Shown here piece by piece: positions 34,763-49,160 of a stretch of 64,000 nt of DNA. The DNA lies in contig CM023448.1 in NCBI GenBank assembly GCA_013339765.2, positions 286,184,817 to 286,248,816 of the forward strand, in the 5' to 3' direction. The stretch is from Haemaphysalis longicornis (taxonomy: Eukaryota > Arthropoda > Arachnida > Ixodida > Ixodidae). Positions within the stretch are counted from its first letter, which is position 1. The number at the start of each line of letters is the position of its first letter. The notes below the pieces were generated by a model. It saw only the letters and a list, made by a program, of their open reading frames with translations, had not been told where the DNA came from and did no database searches. A program made the translations under genes and the position numbers.

Positions 34763-36148
34763 CACGCCCATCTTCTGCAGTGCAGTCAATTCCCTTCGGG
34801 CCCCTTACGCTGCTTTACTTCGCTCAGTATGGAGGCGGAGAGCAAGGGGGAGTAAGTGGCTCACGGCCCAGCATCATTGATTGCCCTTGCTGAAAGCAGC
34901 TTTTTTTTGCGTGGTTGAGCTTCGCAAATATTACTTTCATATAGATGTTAAACGGCTAACTTTTTTTTTCTTGCTTTTATTTGTTGATTATTGATTGTTG
35001 CGCTGTATACTACACTCTCTGCATATTATTTACGCAGCAGATTACACACCGTCTCTTTTCTTACGTCCCTTGCTCATGATCCATGAAATTCTGGTTATTA
35101 GACGAACCCAAGCAAATTGATCGCATTGGTTATTTATACACATATTTCTATGTTTTTTTACCGCGAAAAGCGCGTAAATGTTTCGGTAAATACATTCGAG
35201 CGTTGCCAGCTTTCGGAGCGCTCCCCTGTGGGGCGGGGAATGCATTATTCTCTTCTTTCGGGCTGGAGTCCGGAGCTCCTGTCGCCCTAAATTGATACCC
35301 GAGTAAAACCAAGGTCACTTTTGTGCAGGTAAGATAAGACGCGGGCTTCGGCTCGCATTGTTGTAACGGACCAGCAAGTTTCGCCGCTCTCGCAGTTTCA
35401 GCATTATCGATTACCGAATGCGGGTTCGATCCAAATCGGGTCAAGTGCCGCCAGGGCGCAGGTTATTGAGATGTGCGTCCGAGGGACGTCATGCGGCTGA
35501 CCATGGCCTCTGACGGATACTAGCCTGCGTATTCATCGAAGTCTTTTGCTGATATTGGGTACACGGCAGTGCAGCAGTTGGCCTATGCGCTTTGACGCGT
35601 GCGATCCCCCCGCAGCGCACACGCTCCGATGCGAACGGGCGCCCAACTGTCCAGGTTGATTGTGCAGCCAATGAAAACAGTTTTTGTCATTTTTGTGTGC
35701 TTTGGGTTTCTTCGTTGGGTAATGCACTCGACTAATTCCATGAACTGGCTGCGATGGAAACACGCGTGGACCGCTTGGGCTTCCCGTCGATCGTTGCTCC
35801 ATACATGCAGGCCGCGTGGGAAAGCACGTGGTCTGTTTATAAACCTTGATGAACTTGTTTTTAGAGAACAGAAAAAAAAAATGCCCGCCAAGAAAAACTC
35901 ATGAAAATCGTGTCACTGGTGATGGGCAATAGCGATGAAGTATGCAGTAATATTTTTTTTTTTAGTTTTACCCGGTGCTTACGTAGCAATAGTGTTTTCT
36001 GGGAAAGAAAGTTCTGTTTTATAAGAACACTATCTTTGGTTAGGTTATTAGCACCAAACTTTTTTTTTTTCGTGCGTGGATAAACGAAGTGAATGCTCAC
36101 GCTATGGCTGTCAATTCCCAACCAGCCGTTGCTCTGAGTGTCGGACCC
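34762..36148. other. Unannotated stretch, no gene seen
   Basis: A box B-like GGGTTCGATCC at about 35420 hints at an old tRNA-derived fragment, but no box A or arm structure is clear. Otherwise nothing is recognised. Confidence 0.45.
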
Positions 36149-36514
36149 TTAAAGGAGCCATAAAGACAAAATACAAGTTTCGTTCATTCGAAAGACCGAT
36201 CGGTCCCCATAACGATGATGCCGATGTTAACGCAAAATTCTGACAGTGCAACTATATATGAATGAAAACAAATGAAGCATTGGCGACTGACCCGCAACTT
36301 TCTCGCCGGGTCCTTATTACGTCGCAGAAACTTATTTGTGCGATTCGCGGACGCCGGCCGAAGTCCTCGCCAGAAGACATTACTGTGCGATTGTAGCGAT
36401 GCCTCTAGTTTCGCTTGATCGTATCACTTGAACGCTAAAGTGCAGTTGTTAGCGACCAAATGTTGGTGTTTTCAAATGAAGCGAAGTTGTATTTTATCTT
36501 CATGGCCCCTTTAA
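36149..36514. mobile_element. TTAA MITE with ~28-bp terminal inverted repeats
   Basis: The left end TTAAAGGAGCCATAAAGACA and the inverse of the right end, TTAAAGGGGCCATGAAGATA, are inverted repeats. They match at 25 of 28 positions and more weakly for about 25 more. TTAA lies at both outermost edges, consistent with the TTAA target duplication made by piggyBac-type transposases. The 366-bp interior has no open frame of note, so this is a non-autonomous element. A SINE has inserted at its right edge. Confidence 0.8.
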
Positions 36515-36517
36515 TTC
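36510..36517 (+). repeat. Left target-site duplication of SINE
   Basis: TTTAATTC, repeated at 36760-36767. It overlaps the TTAA at the end of the MITE. Confidence 0.6.
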
Positions 36518-36523
36518 CTTTTC

Positions 36524-36759
36524 CCGCCGCGGTGGCTTAGTGGCTAAGGCGTTGCGCTGCTGAGCCCAAGGACGCGGGTTCGATTCCCGGCCGCGGCGGC
36601 TTCTTTTCTGATGGAGACGAAAAGCGAGAACGCCCGCGTGTCCAAGATTTCGGCGCGCGTTAAAGATACTTAGGTGGTCGAAATTAAGCCGGAGCCCTCC
36701 ACTATGGCGCGCGTCATCGCCTGTGTAGCGTCGGTGCGTTGAACCTCATAATCAACCCA
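36524..36759 (+). mobile_element. tRNA-derived SINE, Ruka-like
   Basis: The head contains box A (TGGCTTAGTGGCTAAGG) and box B (GGGTTCGATTCCC). The body contains AGGTGGTCGAAATTAAGCC and GGAGCCCTCCACTATGG and ends AACCTCATAATCAACCCA. It closely matches the copy at 10331 over its length. An 8-base duplication flanks it. Internal pol III promoter boxes are intact. Confidence 0.9.
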
Positions 36760-36767
36760 TTTAATTC
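36760..36767 (+). repeat. Right target-site duplication of SINE
   Basis: Second copy of TTTAATTC. Confidence 0.6.
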
Positions 36768-36853
36768 GCTTGCTCTCAACGATTACTCGAGTAGCCCAGC
36801 TTCATTTGCTTTTGGTTTGTTACTTTCGATAAGACAAAAGAGAACTCTAAAGT

Positions 36854-36855
<2 letters not shown>

Positions 36856-36935
<80 letters not shown>
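36856..36935. repeat. (AAT)n microsatellite
   Basis: About 26 copies of TAA with one interruption near 36901. Confidence 0.97.
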
Positions 36936-36938
<3 letters not shown>

Positions 36939-36978
36939 TGCGCGACCCTTTCTTTTCTTCCTCCGAAAGTTTTTGTTT

Positions 36979-38788
<1,810 letters not shown>

Positions 38789-38855
38789 CCTCCGCGATCG
38801 GTTGCCGGCGGCGCGAACGACGGCAGCTGATCGCGGAGGAAGCTGATCGCGGAGG
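38789..38855. other. Inverted repeat with a duplicated right arm
   Basis: CCTCCGCGATC (38789-38799) is the exact reverse complement of GATCGCGGAGG, which occurs twice in tandem (38829-38839 and 38845-38855). Two alternative hairpins are possible. Confidence 0.8.
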
Positions 38856-38967
38856 CACAATTGGGGGACTCGAGTAAGAAACATCTTATAATTTTGTAGT
38901 GCGAAGTAGCTCGTGAAACATTAGTTATATTGCGTAGCAAAGTTTTCCGTTCGCTTATCTCCTTCTC

Positions 38968-39094
<127 letters not shown>

Positions 39095-39125
39095 CGTATT
39101 CGTTCGTACATTCATTCATTCATTT

Positions 39126-39879
39126 CTGTGTCTATATGCGCCATCCCGGAATCGAACGTAATATGTAGTTTATTTCGTTGCCCAGTAAGCCGCTAATAAA
39201 CGTTTTTTTTTTTTTTGCATACTTATATGGGCATTATCAATTGTAATACGACATAGCTAAGTTGAAGCTAAGATAAGCAATCCAATGGTCATCCAGTGGT
39301 CATCCAGTACTCTAAGGCAATCAAGTGGCCATGTATGAGTAGTTCAGCGTTCCATAAAGATTGTGTGCACTTTACCTCCCTCTCTTCACAAAAAAAACAG
39401 ATGGGGGAATAGGTACTTGCCATTTCCGTTAAAGTTGCTTAGATTTTCGTACAAACAGAAATTTATAGCCGGATTAGAGATCTTAACGTGGCTGAAACTT
39501 AATAACTCGCCTCTGGTTCCAACTCGTGCGTTGTATACATGAAAAAAAAAGTCAGGCGTTTATCGTAGGGAACGAAACAGAAGTAGATGGAGTTACGCAT
39601 CCCCCTTTCCACTGGGTCGGCGCCGCCAAGCAACACATGAGGACGACTGGCGACTCTGTGGGACCCGGAACGGGGTCGCCATAATTAGTCTCACTTTGTA
39701 AAGCTGTCACAGGCTACTTGAAAAAAAGGCAATAGCAAATGGCAAGACGCCCTTGGCACCGTTCTAACGTGTATAGGGACTTTTTACAATTATTGACGGT
39801 CGCCGCAGCGCTTTCTCATCGTATCGGCCATTTATTACTAATTTGCTACGGCAACCAAAGACAGCCCTTCTCGCATCTG
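39126..39879. other. Unannotated stretch, no gene seen
   Basis: Nothing is recognised between the two arrays. Confidence 0.5.
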
Positions 39880-39881
39880 TA

Positions 39882-39932
<51 letters not shown>

Positions 39933-39955
39933 TATATATATATATATATATAATA
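39880..39955. repeat. (AT)n microsatellite, interrupted
   Basis: About 36 AT copies with TTA interruptions. Confidence 0.95.
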
Positions 39956-42900
39956 TTTCGGATTTTTTTTTCGATTTTGACTTCTTTAGTCCTCTATCAT
40001 ACAAAAATGACAATCACCTCATTCGGCGCTATAAAGCACCTTCAAGTAGCCGAATAGCACTGGCAATAAGGACTGCATCTTGATGTGTATATATATAGCA
40101 CTTCGTCCTCATCTGTACATACTCATCAGCACCAGCCCATGCGGCAGTGTTTCTTCGTCATCTATGGACATGATCATCATCATCGTGTGTTTGGAGTTCT
40201 TGCTGCTAGAACGCCTCAATAAACGCCGTTCCTGGCCCTCGTCTCTCAATATATACTTCAAGGCCGCACGTGACACCGCGAATTTCCCGGGATAAAAATA
40301 TAAATGCTGCCATTGGCGTTTTGCGTTATATACGACGAAATGAAACCACGGCGTTGGCTAACCTGTAGAAAGAGCTTGCCTGTTTTTATTAGTAAGATTG
40401 CATCTACATTCGCCTGCGGCTCGCTCCTTTTTCTCGCGAAATGCTACTAGTAATGCGGGCGTTAGCCGCAGTTTATTGACTGGTGGCCTTCGAGTTGTGG
40501 CTCGGTACAAACTGCAATTCCAGCTATAATTTGGCTTGGTTCGCGGCTTATTCGGTGGGAGAGCACCGGCCACGCGATAAATCAAGGCTCTAAGTAAATC
40601 CTTGGAGTCTGGTTTTGGCGCGCTCGACCCGGAAATGGGCAATGTGCGCTGTAGTGAAAGCTATAGAGATATTTAGACCACGGACTCTGGATCTATAACG
40701 GGCGCCAAAATGGCGAACACGTGAGCGATTGTTTTGTGTCCGCTTGAGAAACAGCCGACAGTCAAACCTGTGACCTCGCGCTTACCTTCACTACGTCTTC
40801 CACTGAACCGCCGCGGCCGGTTTGCTGTAATTGGGAGCTGTAGCGGTGCGCCACGCTGGTTCAGTACCCCGTCTGAATGCTGTTTTATTTCTTCTGTGTA
40901 ATTAGCTTAAATTAGGCAATAAATTAAACACTAAAACATGAACAATGAAGCTTTACTCTGAAATTACATTTCAAATAATTTATTTGAACTAGCACATTAA
41001 CCCGTACCGGCGAGCTAACGGTAGTGTTCAGGTAGACTTAAGAATTGCACGGGTCGATAACTCACTGTTTCAAATTAGCCGCGCCGTAGTATTAATGGAA
41101 AGAAATCTCGGCATCCTTGTATCGCGCAGTCGTATTTTTCTCTGCGTGTTCCATTTGTTGCCTACTGCGAGACACGTGACGGTAACAATCGAGATCGACG
41201 ACGACTGTTCTGGCAGCTGCAAAAATTCCTGATCTCAGCATCCAGAAAACCCCTCTTTCGCGCGAACTGTTTGCGAGTTCAGCGCTTATGCGCATAGATG
41301 AATCACGCGGGTTCGTACGTGTCAGCTGATGTCAGGTACTGAACACGCTGTGCTTATTCGGCCTTTCGGTATAGAAAGCTATTTCCTAATGCAGCCCTCG
41401 CCCCGCAGCTTCTCGGAACAGTTGCAAAAGCGCTGCAGTGTGCGTCGATATATAGAAATGCAGATTTTGTCCTCGCACAACAGGCTCATTCCTCCGGCCC
41501 GCTGTGCGGCACGCAACATCTTTAGCTCCGTTTCCTGCTTCGTCGAGCTGTGTCTTTTCGTGCCTGGTTTGGGGCAGTTAACTGCGAAGTTCTTTGATAT
41601 CAAAAACCGTGGCGGCGCAACCGGTTTTCTTGCATGCGTGAAACGGCACGTGGCGGCAGCTGCTCGAAAGGCGCACGCTATACGCGGGTTGCACCACATC
41701 CCCTCGTCGGAAAAACCATGTTGCGACGAGGGCCACTTCGCGACAATGCCGCCTCGTTGGGTGCAATTTTCGTCCCCTGTGCTTGGAGACAAAGGACGGG
41801 AAATAACCGCATGACGGTTATGATTAGGGAGTTTTCTTTTTTTTCTTTCTTAAAGCACTCGCAGAGCAGCATCTGCATGAAAATGAGATATTGTATCTCC
41901 AGCGGCTAACTACTAATAAAGGTTAAAACCCAGGGCGACGTCGTGTGTTCATAACAGATTCATTCCTTCATTCATTCATTCGTTCGAGCTGCTGAAGGAA
42001 GGGGCATTTTGTGGATGGTTATGTGCAAAGAACACAAGGCAAAGTACGAAGTGCAAATGAATGTTTAAAAAAAAATGGCGTTTTCTTCGTGATACTTCCA
42101 CTTTCTTACATTGACTTTATTTTTAGCGGAAATAATTTTGGCATGTATTAAAACCTGCAACTATTTTTCGCGTGTATTGAAAGCAGCAGTCTACTTGAGT
42201 GCGACTGCCTCTCTACGAAAAAATTCGACAAGCGAAAAGACATTAAGAGGGACAGGATTATTCGTAACTTACGTCTCCCTACAACGAATTTCCCCTGCAA
42301 CATGCGTTGCATTCGCCGCTTGCAGAGAGGAAAGAAGCGCGCCGACGAGCTGCTTGCGTGCAGTTTCTCCGCAAACGACGGCACGATTTTTTTTTTTTTC
42401 CCCGTTGACTCTCACTAGTCCATAGCTGCTTGGCGTTCACGGCCCGTGCGTGCAACACGTCCGTGCGAGACACCGGCCGATGCATGCAGCTCACGTCGTC
42501 AGCCGGATCCGCACCTCGCGACTGTACACAGCGGCCAACTTAGTCGGGAGCACGTTCGAACTGTCTCCGGCTTGGCCACCGCTGAAGGCTTCAGGGAGTG
42601 AGCGCTGGCCAAACTAAGAAGACCGACCGGGCGAATTAGTGCTCGCGCTCCGCAGATGAGTTTCTGCGCCCGCACAGCAAGACACGTATACGTATAAAAG
42701 AAGAAAAGAGGGATGTTTTTTACGTGTTGGGGAGGGATCGATAAAGCTAACGAACGGAAGACCTTGTTCTGCTTGTTGTTCTTATCTCAAGAACTATTTT
42801 TCGCTGACGGCCGACTTCTTTGCGAAGAAATGGCAGAAAACAGGTGCAGTGTGGCGGTAAGTATTATTAATGGCATATTTGTGCTAACGAAGCAGCGACT

Positions 42901-43815
42901 GCGTGGGAGAGTGAGATCGCTTTCACCCCTTCATCGCATGCAGGACTCGGTTTTCTGAAGAAGTCAGAGCGAAAACTGCGAGTGACAGCAAGAGCTGTAG
43001 TGCTACACCTCGCCTTGCGCCGGCCATTATCCTGGATACCACTCCAGACTCGAATTTATTTTTATCCTTCGAAAAATGGGCTCAGAAAAGGTGGAACTGG
43101 TGCGCGGAAAAGACACTCCCGCCAAAGAGCGTAGAGTCCTAATCCGCACGCCTGCGAAGAAGCTATCCCGTTGGTTTTGCTTCACCACAGTGCTTAGCCA
43201 CTGGCAGGGGACGAAAGTGGCAAATGGCGAGGCGCAGCATACTATTTGACTCTGATAATGGTTTTTCTGCGCTGTGATATTGAGGTTTAGCATTTCGTGA
43301 TGCCACAACGCGGGTGACAATTTTGAACAAGATATATGTCGGGACCCATTCTCCGTCAAAGTGGCAATCCATCATTCGTTTAGATTCAGCAGTTGGTCAT
43401 TCGGGTACACTCTAGCAAAGCAGACCCACAAGATATTTTTATTTTAGAGCGTCTCATAAAATCTGAAAGAATAAAAACCCATTGACATTAAGACTCAGCA
43501 TAGCGTCCATAAAATTTCCGTTCGTGAGCCCCTGGATTTATAGGCGTTCCCACATTGTTTCGGCTCATTTTATATCATGTGCCAGTTAATCTAATATATC
43601 CGACTTGTCTCCGACGATTAATTATCGGAACAACATTCCTCTAGCGTAACTTTTAATAACCAGTACGCTGCCCTAACGGGCCTTAGTTGCGCAGTTTCAA
43701 CTTGAACGCTAAAATTTCTAAGTAAAAACTCAGACTGACGTTTAATAAAATCTACCAAGTACGTTTTTAACCCATTTTCGACAAAATATCGCATTTTTCG
43801 GTTCATTTGTTTCCA

Positions 43816-43817
<2 letters not shown>
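39956..43817. other. Unannotated stretch, no gene seen
   Basis: No conserved exon or transposon end is seen. A 161-codon open frame at 41329-41814 has no family motif. GC-rich patches lie at 41390-41800 and 42420-42660. Confidence 0.45.

Positions 43818-43818
<1 letters not shown>

Positions 43819-43846
<28 letters not shown>
43819..43846. repeat. (TA)n short microsatellite
   Basis: Fourteen TA copies. Confidence 0.93.
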
Positions 43847-43849
<3 letters not shown>

Positions 43850-43909
43850 ACTTTCCTGCATCAGTAGCTATTGTTTTCCCCTGGGCATATCACAGCAGGC
43901 ACGCTCGCA

Positions 43910-43929
43910 CGAACACACGTGTGTGTTCG
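43910..43929. other. 20-bp near-palindrome
   Basis: CGAACACAC and GTGTGTTCG are exact reverse complements separated by GT. Confidence 0.8.
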
Positions 43930-46814
43930 GTTCACATCTACGTTTTTTTTCAATGCGTCAATGCGGAAAACGATACGAAAAGACTTGTTGTCGACTTGCT
44001 TAGCCGCATCTGAAGTAAAGGTTGGCCTAAGCTACATTAAAGTGTACTTGCGTCGAGCTATAGACTAAAACACTAGTAAACAATAATTTCTTTTATCTGA
44101 GTGCCTTCTTTTGAATCATCGTAGATAAAGAAGCGGATTTTCAGAGTCATTAAACAGTAACAATACCCCAATCACAACAAAAAATACTCTGTCTCAACTT
44201 GCGTCGCATGGAACGTTTCGTGCGATTTTCTAGAGCCAACAAATTTTCTGCAAACGACCGAAGCAAAAAAAGAAAGTATTTGCTTCTTTTTTACTCTTTT
44301 ACTCATGTTTGTTTGTGTGTGAGAGAGCATGCGTGTGAGTTTTCAGCATAATCATGGTAAACGTAAACAAGTCGATCAAACGTAAACAACTCGACAAAAA
44401 TAAGAGCATGAACTTTCAATTTAGCGCATACGGCTTCGCTATTTTTTATTCAATTTAGTTTTTAACTGGCAACGAGTTTTCGGACTTTCGTCTTTTTGGC
44501 CATCGTTTCGACGGCCGTCGTCAAAACAAGCCTTGGTATAGTGACTTCAGGCGCCGCTTCAAAATGAGGCGCGTATAGAGCCGATGAAGGCTTCTTTCTG
44601 GTCTTGTTTTGCTCCCATTGGTAAGAGATTGGAGCGCGACAATTATTGGACACTTTCCGGTCCCGTTCTTTTCTTTCAGAGCAAAAAACGGTGAAAGGTT
44701 TTGGGGCTGCCGTCGACAGCAATTTTAAGGAAGCATGTAGGTGGCATTAAGTTCCCGTCCTTTTAATCTCTTTTTCATCTTCTTGTTTTGAGGCGTCCAA
44801 TTTAACGGACTTGTGCGGACTCAGGATTGCCGTAGCTCCTGGAAAATTAGGATTCCATTGTTTGAAGACGGCCGGTAATGTGAAAAGGCCCGTCAGACAA
44901 ATTTGCTCTTTTTGTATCGTAAAGAAGAAAAAAAACTGTCGGTTATCCCACTTGTGCTATCTGGTACGATATTTGTGGTTATTGTTATGTGCGTTATCAG
45001 GCGGGACAGTCGTATGCACTCAGGCATAGCAAAGGCTGTTTTGCATATTACAGTTGTTTTAATATCTTCTAGCAAAACCAATCCGGTAAAATTAAAGAAA
45101 CGCGCGCCACTGTCAGACACGGGCATTTTTACGAAGGAATATAACATATATGTGCTTCGGTGTTTGGGGCAGGGTTTCGTCCCGGGAAGGGGTCTATCGC
45201 CTCACCACAGTGTTGAAGCGTTCACTTTAGTGTGTCCTTAAAGCGTTATCAGTTGTCACTGCGACGGGCTTATCGCCGACTCAATGCGGGTTGCAGTGTA
45301 ATGACATTCTTTTGCTGCGCCATTGGAGCCGGCGGGTACAGCGTTGGGGCTCGAGCGAAGATTTCTTTCCGAAGATTGGGTACGCTTAACGTACGTGTCA
45401 GTCAAGTCAGCACGATGTAGCCTCCGCAACAAACGAAACGTGGGCACTGAAAGATGAACGGTGAATCTTAATTACGGGATTTATCTACATGAACTCCGAG
45501 TCACGTCCGAGTTATCGATAATATTGCAGTGTAAGTCTATTCGTAAGTATATAGCTTATCGGAGCAAATAGCTTAGCTCCACGAACAAAAATTTTGACCG
45601 TTTGATGTTTGTGCTCACAGTTTCATGTTTGAGTTTCATTTCTGTTTTATACAAACACGTCAGAGACGCTGCCGTATCCACCTTGCTCGCACCTGCTCCT
45701 AGCTGAGGGTGAGTGTTGCTGCCTGCAGGGGGCCTTGGTGCTATAGTCATTGTTGGAGCGAGAGATTAACGGCGCGCAGCTGCTGTAAAGAAAAGGGGAG
45801 ACAGACGCCAAATGCCACGACCAAATGGGGGCGTGAGGGTTCGAGCTCGTGCTGTGGCGGAAGACATTTGAACCCTCCATCGACGGCCGTCTGTGCAGGG
45901 CGTTTTTCGGCTGAGCTCGCGTTGACGCGGAGTTGTGCATGGGCCTGCGAGTTGAGGATGCAGCAGCGCGCGATTCTACAATACTACCCGCTGCTTTCCG
46001 CCCCTCAGGCGCCCTTGAAGCCCACGCCGTGCGTAACGGTCCACCAGCGATAACCTAGTTGACTTCCCCTTATCGTGCCCCTCCGTGGCTGCGGGCGTCA
46101 AGTTCCACGCTTCGTGGCTGTCTTCTCGCCGCCTGTGAAGTTTGCCTGTGCGCTGACCCGACCCTCGTCTGTCGCGCTGGCTGGCTATATAACATCGTAT
46201 GCTGCACCCTCACCCATTTTCCCTCCCCTTCCTGTTCCTTGTCTGGACTGTGTTTGGCGATGTGCTGTGACAGGCTGCAAAACTCTAAAAACTATTTCCC
46301 GCTGTCGTCGTTCTCTGCTCTCCTCCTCACTGTTTGCCGCGTGTGCCATGGGGGGTAATAATTAACTGGCCGAAGTCTAGTCAGAGGAATGGGGGTCAAA
46401 AATAAAAGCTGAAGGGGACATAGCCTGGTATTTTGAGTCCTTCCTCCACTTGAGCCTCAAGGGGAGGGGAGCCTTGAAATCGATTTTCCCATGCATAAAA
46501 GCATTGCGGAATCCTCCCCTCGGCCGAGTGGAGGGAGCAAATGGAGTGGTGGAGGGACTCAGAATGTGGCCCCTGGATAGTTTCGGTATTTGAGCGTGTG
46601 ATGAAAGAACTGGGGATAAGATACCGCGTCAAAAAATTTTGATAAGAAAAATCTTTATATGTAAAAAATGGCATTCGAACGAAATGGCAGAGGAGGGCGA
46701 CATTTTGTTTCCCGATTGATACAACACCGGCGCTTCCTGCACTCACCAGGAGTGTTCGCTTGGAGCGCTCCAATTCTTTTGAGCAACTGTAAAAGAACGC
46801 TGATTTTCGGTATC
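43930..46814. other. Unannotated stretch, no gene seen
   Basis: A moderately GC-rich region at 45690-46070 and a 125-codon minus-strand frame at 46396-46773 have no recognisable motif. No repeat ends were found. Confidence 0.45.
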
Positions 46815-46890
46815 ATTAGCCTAGGGGCAGAATCGCGGATTGTCGCGCGCACAGCCTGGGTTCGAACCCAAGCAACGCAAACTTTTTTTT
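46815..46890 (+). repeat. tRNA-derived fragment
   Basis: Box A-like TTAGCCTAGGGGCAG and a perfect box B core GGGTTCGAACCC are spaced as in a tRNA and followed by a T8 run at 46882-46889. The sequence around them forms no acceptor stem and the anticodon arm has the wrong loop size. It is a tRNA pseudogene or a SINE head. Confidence 0.5.
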
Positions 46891-47399
46891 CTCCAAGGCC
46901 CTTTTTTTTTTGTAAACTATTTCTTTGGCTCTATTATACGCATTCTTTCCATAAATGAGGGTGGCTTTGCATTCTTTATGTCGCTTTTTGGGGCGGGTTT
47001 CGGCATATCAACATGCTTAATTAACGTTTATCATTGCACCAGGAGTTACAGGCTTGTAACTATCTCGAAACAGAATATACCCGGAGGCGTTGAGCTTTAA
47101 TAAGCGAGCTTGTTTGTAGACATGCGGGTAACAAAGGCGGCAAGTTCTAGATACGCAAATGTGCGCGGCTTCCCTCGTCAGGTGCCAAAGTGCCGACGGT
47201 TTTATCCGAAGCGAAAATCTGCTACGTGACTTATGAGTCATGACACATGCAGAAAAAGTTTAAGAGGAGGTTGAGCTTTAAAACATAAATAAAATAACTT
47301 CATTCAAAGGCCAGCGACAACAATAAATGGCCTAACTAGCATGCGCTAGTTAATTACGATTTTTTTAATTTGCAGATGAGGACATTATTCTTTCCAACA
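46891..47399. other. Unannotated stretch, no gene seen
   Basis: Nothing is recognised. Confidence 0.5.
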
Positions 47400-47580
47400 A
47401 CCCTACCGGGGCTCAGTGGAGGCTAAGCTGCTGCGGTTTTACCCACGGGATTTCGCGTTAGATTTCCGACCGCGGATGCTGCACTTCTGACACATACGTA
47501 GAGGCGAAATGCGAAGATCCTTGTGTGTTCCAATTTCTACTGCACGTCGAAGAGCCCCTGTGGGTCAAAATTAATTCTTG
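47400..47580 (+). mobile_element. Degenerate Ruka-like SINE
   Basis: A box A-like GGGGCTCAGTGGAGGCTAAG, a box B-like TTAGATTTCCGACCGCGG, the body piece GAGGCGAAATGCGAAGATCC, then CAAAATTAATTC follow in the same order as in the intact SINE at 10331. Similarity is reduced throughout, so this is an old copy. Confidence 0.6.
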
Positions 47581-49004
47581 GTTCTGCGTGCTATGAAGCG
47601 TCCCGTAGCCAAGGTATAGCTTTGTGCTTAAACTCCATTTTTTTAATCTCCTAGTACCGCTCAGCTCGTCGCCTATACGTTCCACGACAAACGGGGTTAC
47701 GCACTGACATTCCAGATGGGCTTTGCACCGAAAGGCTGCTCACAACGGGAATAGCTCGCGAGCGCCAAAGGAAAGCCGCCCTGGCCAAGTGTCGGTAGGG
47801 CCCTTCTGAGTGCTGTGCCGGTGCCAGAGGTTGTTCCCTCCGTGCTTCTAAACAGAGCTTCCCTCTCCCTGCTCTTCTTGCACACGCACACACACACACA
47901 CACACCCTGTCATCCGAAGGAGCGCGATGCAAGCCGCTGCACTCCTGGGTGCGCGATTGGGTGAGAGGATACGTTGTCCTTAACTGCTTGGCTTCGGAGG
48001 TCATCCGTAATGTCTTGATGCTCTCAGAAGACAAGGGAGAGCGATATAGACTGGCGGCCTCGCAGCGTAAGATGGAGCGCTCGACGGTCGCACCTTGATA
48101 ACCCCTCGCTTATGCCAAGAACGGCATAGTCGTATTTTTAGAGTCTGAAATTCGCGCTTGTCGAGCGAGCACAGACGACGGTTGGAGAAAACAGGCCCTT
48201 GTTCATGGCGCGTTTTCTTGGAGGCATCACTGTCTTCGTTCGGTTTAAGTATTGCGCAAGTGTAACAACTCCCAATTGAGCGATGTTTGTCGAAGCACAT
48301 ATGTAACTGCAGGCGGTGCGGGAAAAATAAGATAAATTTTATTTTACAAAAGGGGCCGGTGTTTACGGTTCTCAGGTTTGTTTTTGGACCAGTAGCACGA
48401 TGGTCCGAACTGTCAGGAAGACAGATTAATAAAGGCGCCATCTATGTTAAAAAAAAAAAAGATTCAAGAATAAAAGGTCTGTGTCTGCAGCGTCGCTATC
48501 TACCCGAGTTTACAAATTGACTATGCGCGTGAAAATTGGCCTTTTCTTCTCATTTTTATTGCACACGGGCCGTTCCACAAGATTCCCGACTCTTTTCCAT
48601 TTTGTTGAAATCCTGATAAAATCTTGAGGTCCTGCTTCAATTTTAAGTACCCATCTAGTAACTGGTTTTCTTTTAAAAATTCCGAGTTCAACTACTGAGC
48701 ACTTCTCAAGCGGCGTGTACGCAATCCTGCTTACCTTGAAAGAGTTTTTAACAACTACGTTTCGCTTATTACCTTCTGTAAAATAAGCAGGTACGTTGTG
48801 GTAAACTTCATGCTCTTGCAATGAAAGTAAGAACAAAAACAAAAAGTTGAAAAACTCTTAACAGCGAAAAAGAGAACAGTGCAATTCGTTAACTGAGTTG
48901 ACTAAAAATACGAGCTGCTGAGGGAGGCATCATTATGAATACTTTGCATTAAAAGTAATCATAAGGGTTTTTTTGTTTTTTTTTTACTTTGCCTCCTTAC
49001 ATTA
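47581..49004. other. Unannotated stretch, no gene seen
   Basis: A short (CA)n run lies at about 47881-47905. No conserved frame is recognised. Confidence 0.5.
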
Positions 49005-49160
49005 GTGCCTTCGAGGCACTACGAATCGCCGTCTTCACTGCAAGACGCGTCGGTTCTCGCGTAGCAGGCAGTAAGGCTGATGTGTACACGGACCAGCCTG
49101 TGGTGGAGTTTAGTTGCCGGATGTGCATTGACGGCGGCGCTTCAGGGCCGGGGCCATGAA
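49005..49160 (+). pseudogene. Possible RNase H-like retroelement fragment
   Basis: One open frame reads FEALRIAVFTARRVGS, then SKADVYTDQPVVEFSCR, and stops near 49160. The spacing of E-A-L…A and the Y-T-D element resembles the middle of a retroelement RNase H domain. The match is short and flanking support is lacking, so the clade is unknown. Confidence 0.3.

Noticed and set aside
35415..35470. tRNA-like box B (GGGTTCGATCC)
   Set aside because: No box A at the right distance and no SINE body follows.
41329..41814. 161-codon plus-strand open frame
   Set aside because: No family motif, an overlapping 137-codon frame on the other strand, and no splice or promoter context that I can support.
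46815..46890. Possible genuine tRNA gene followed by a T-run terminator
   Set aside because: The acceptor ends do not pair and the anticodon arm has a six-base loop, so it is not a functional tRNA.
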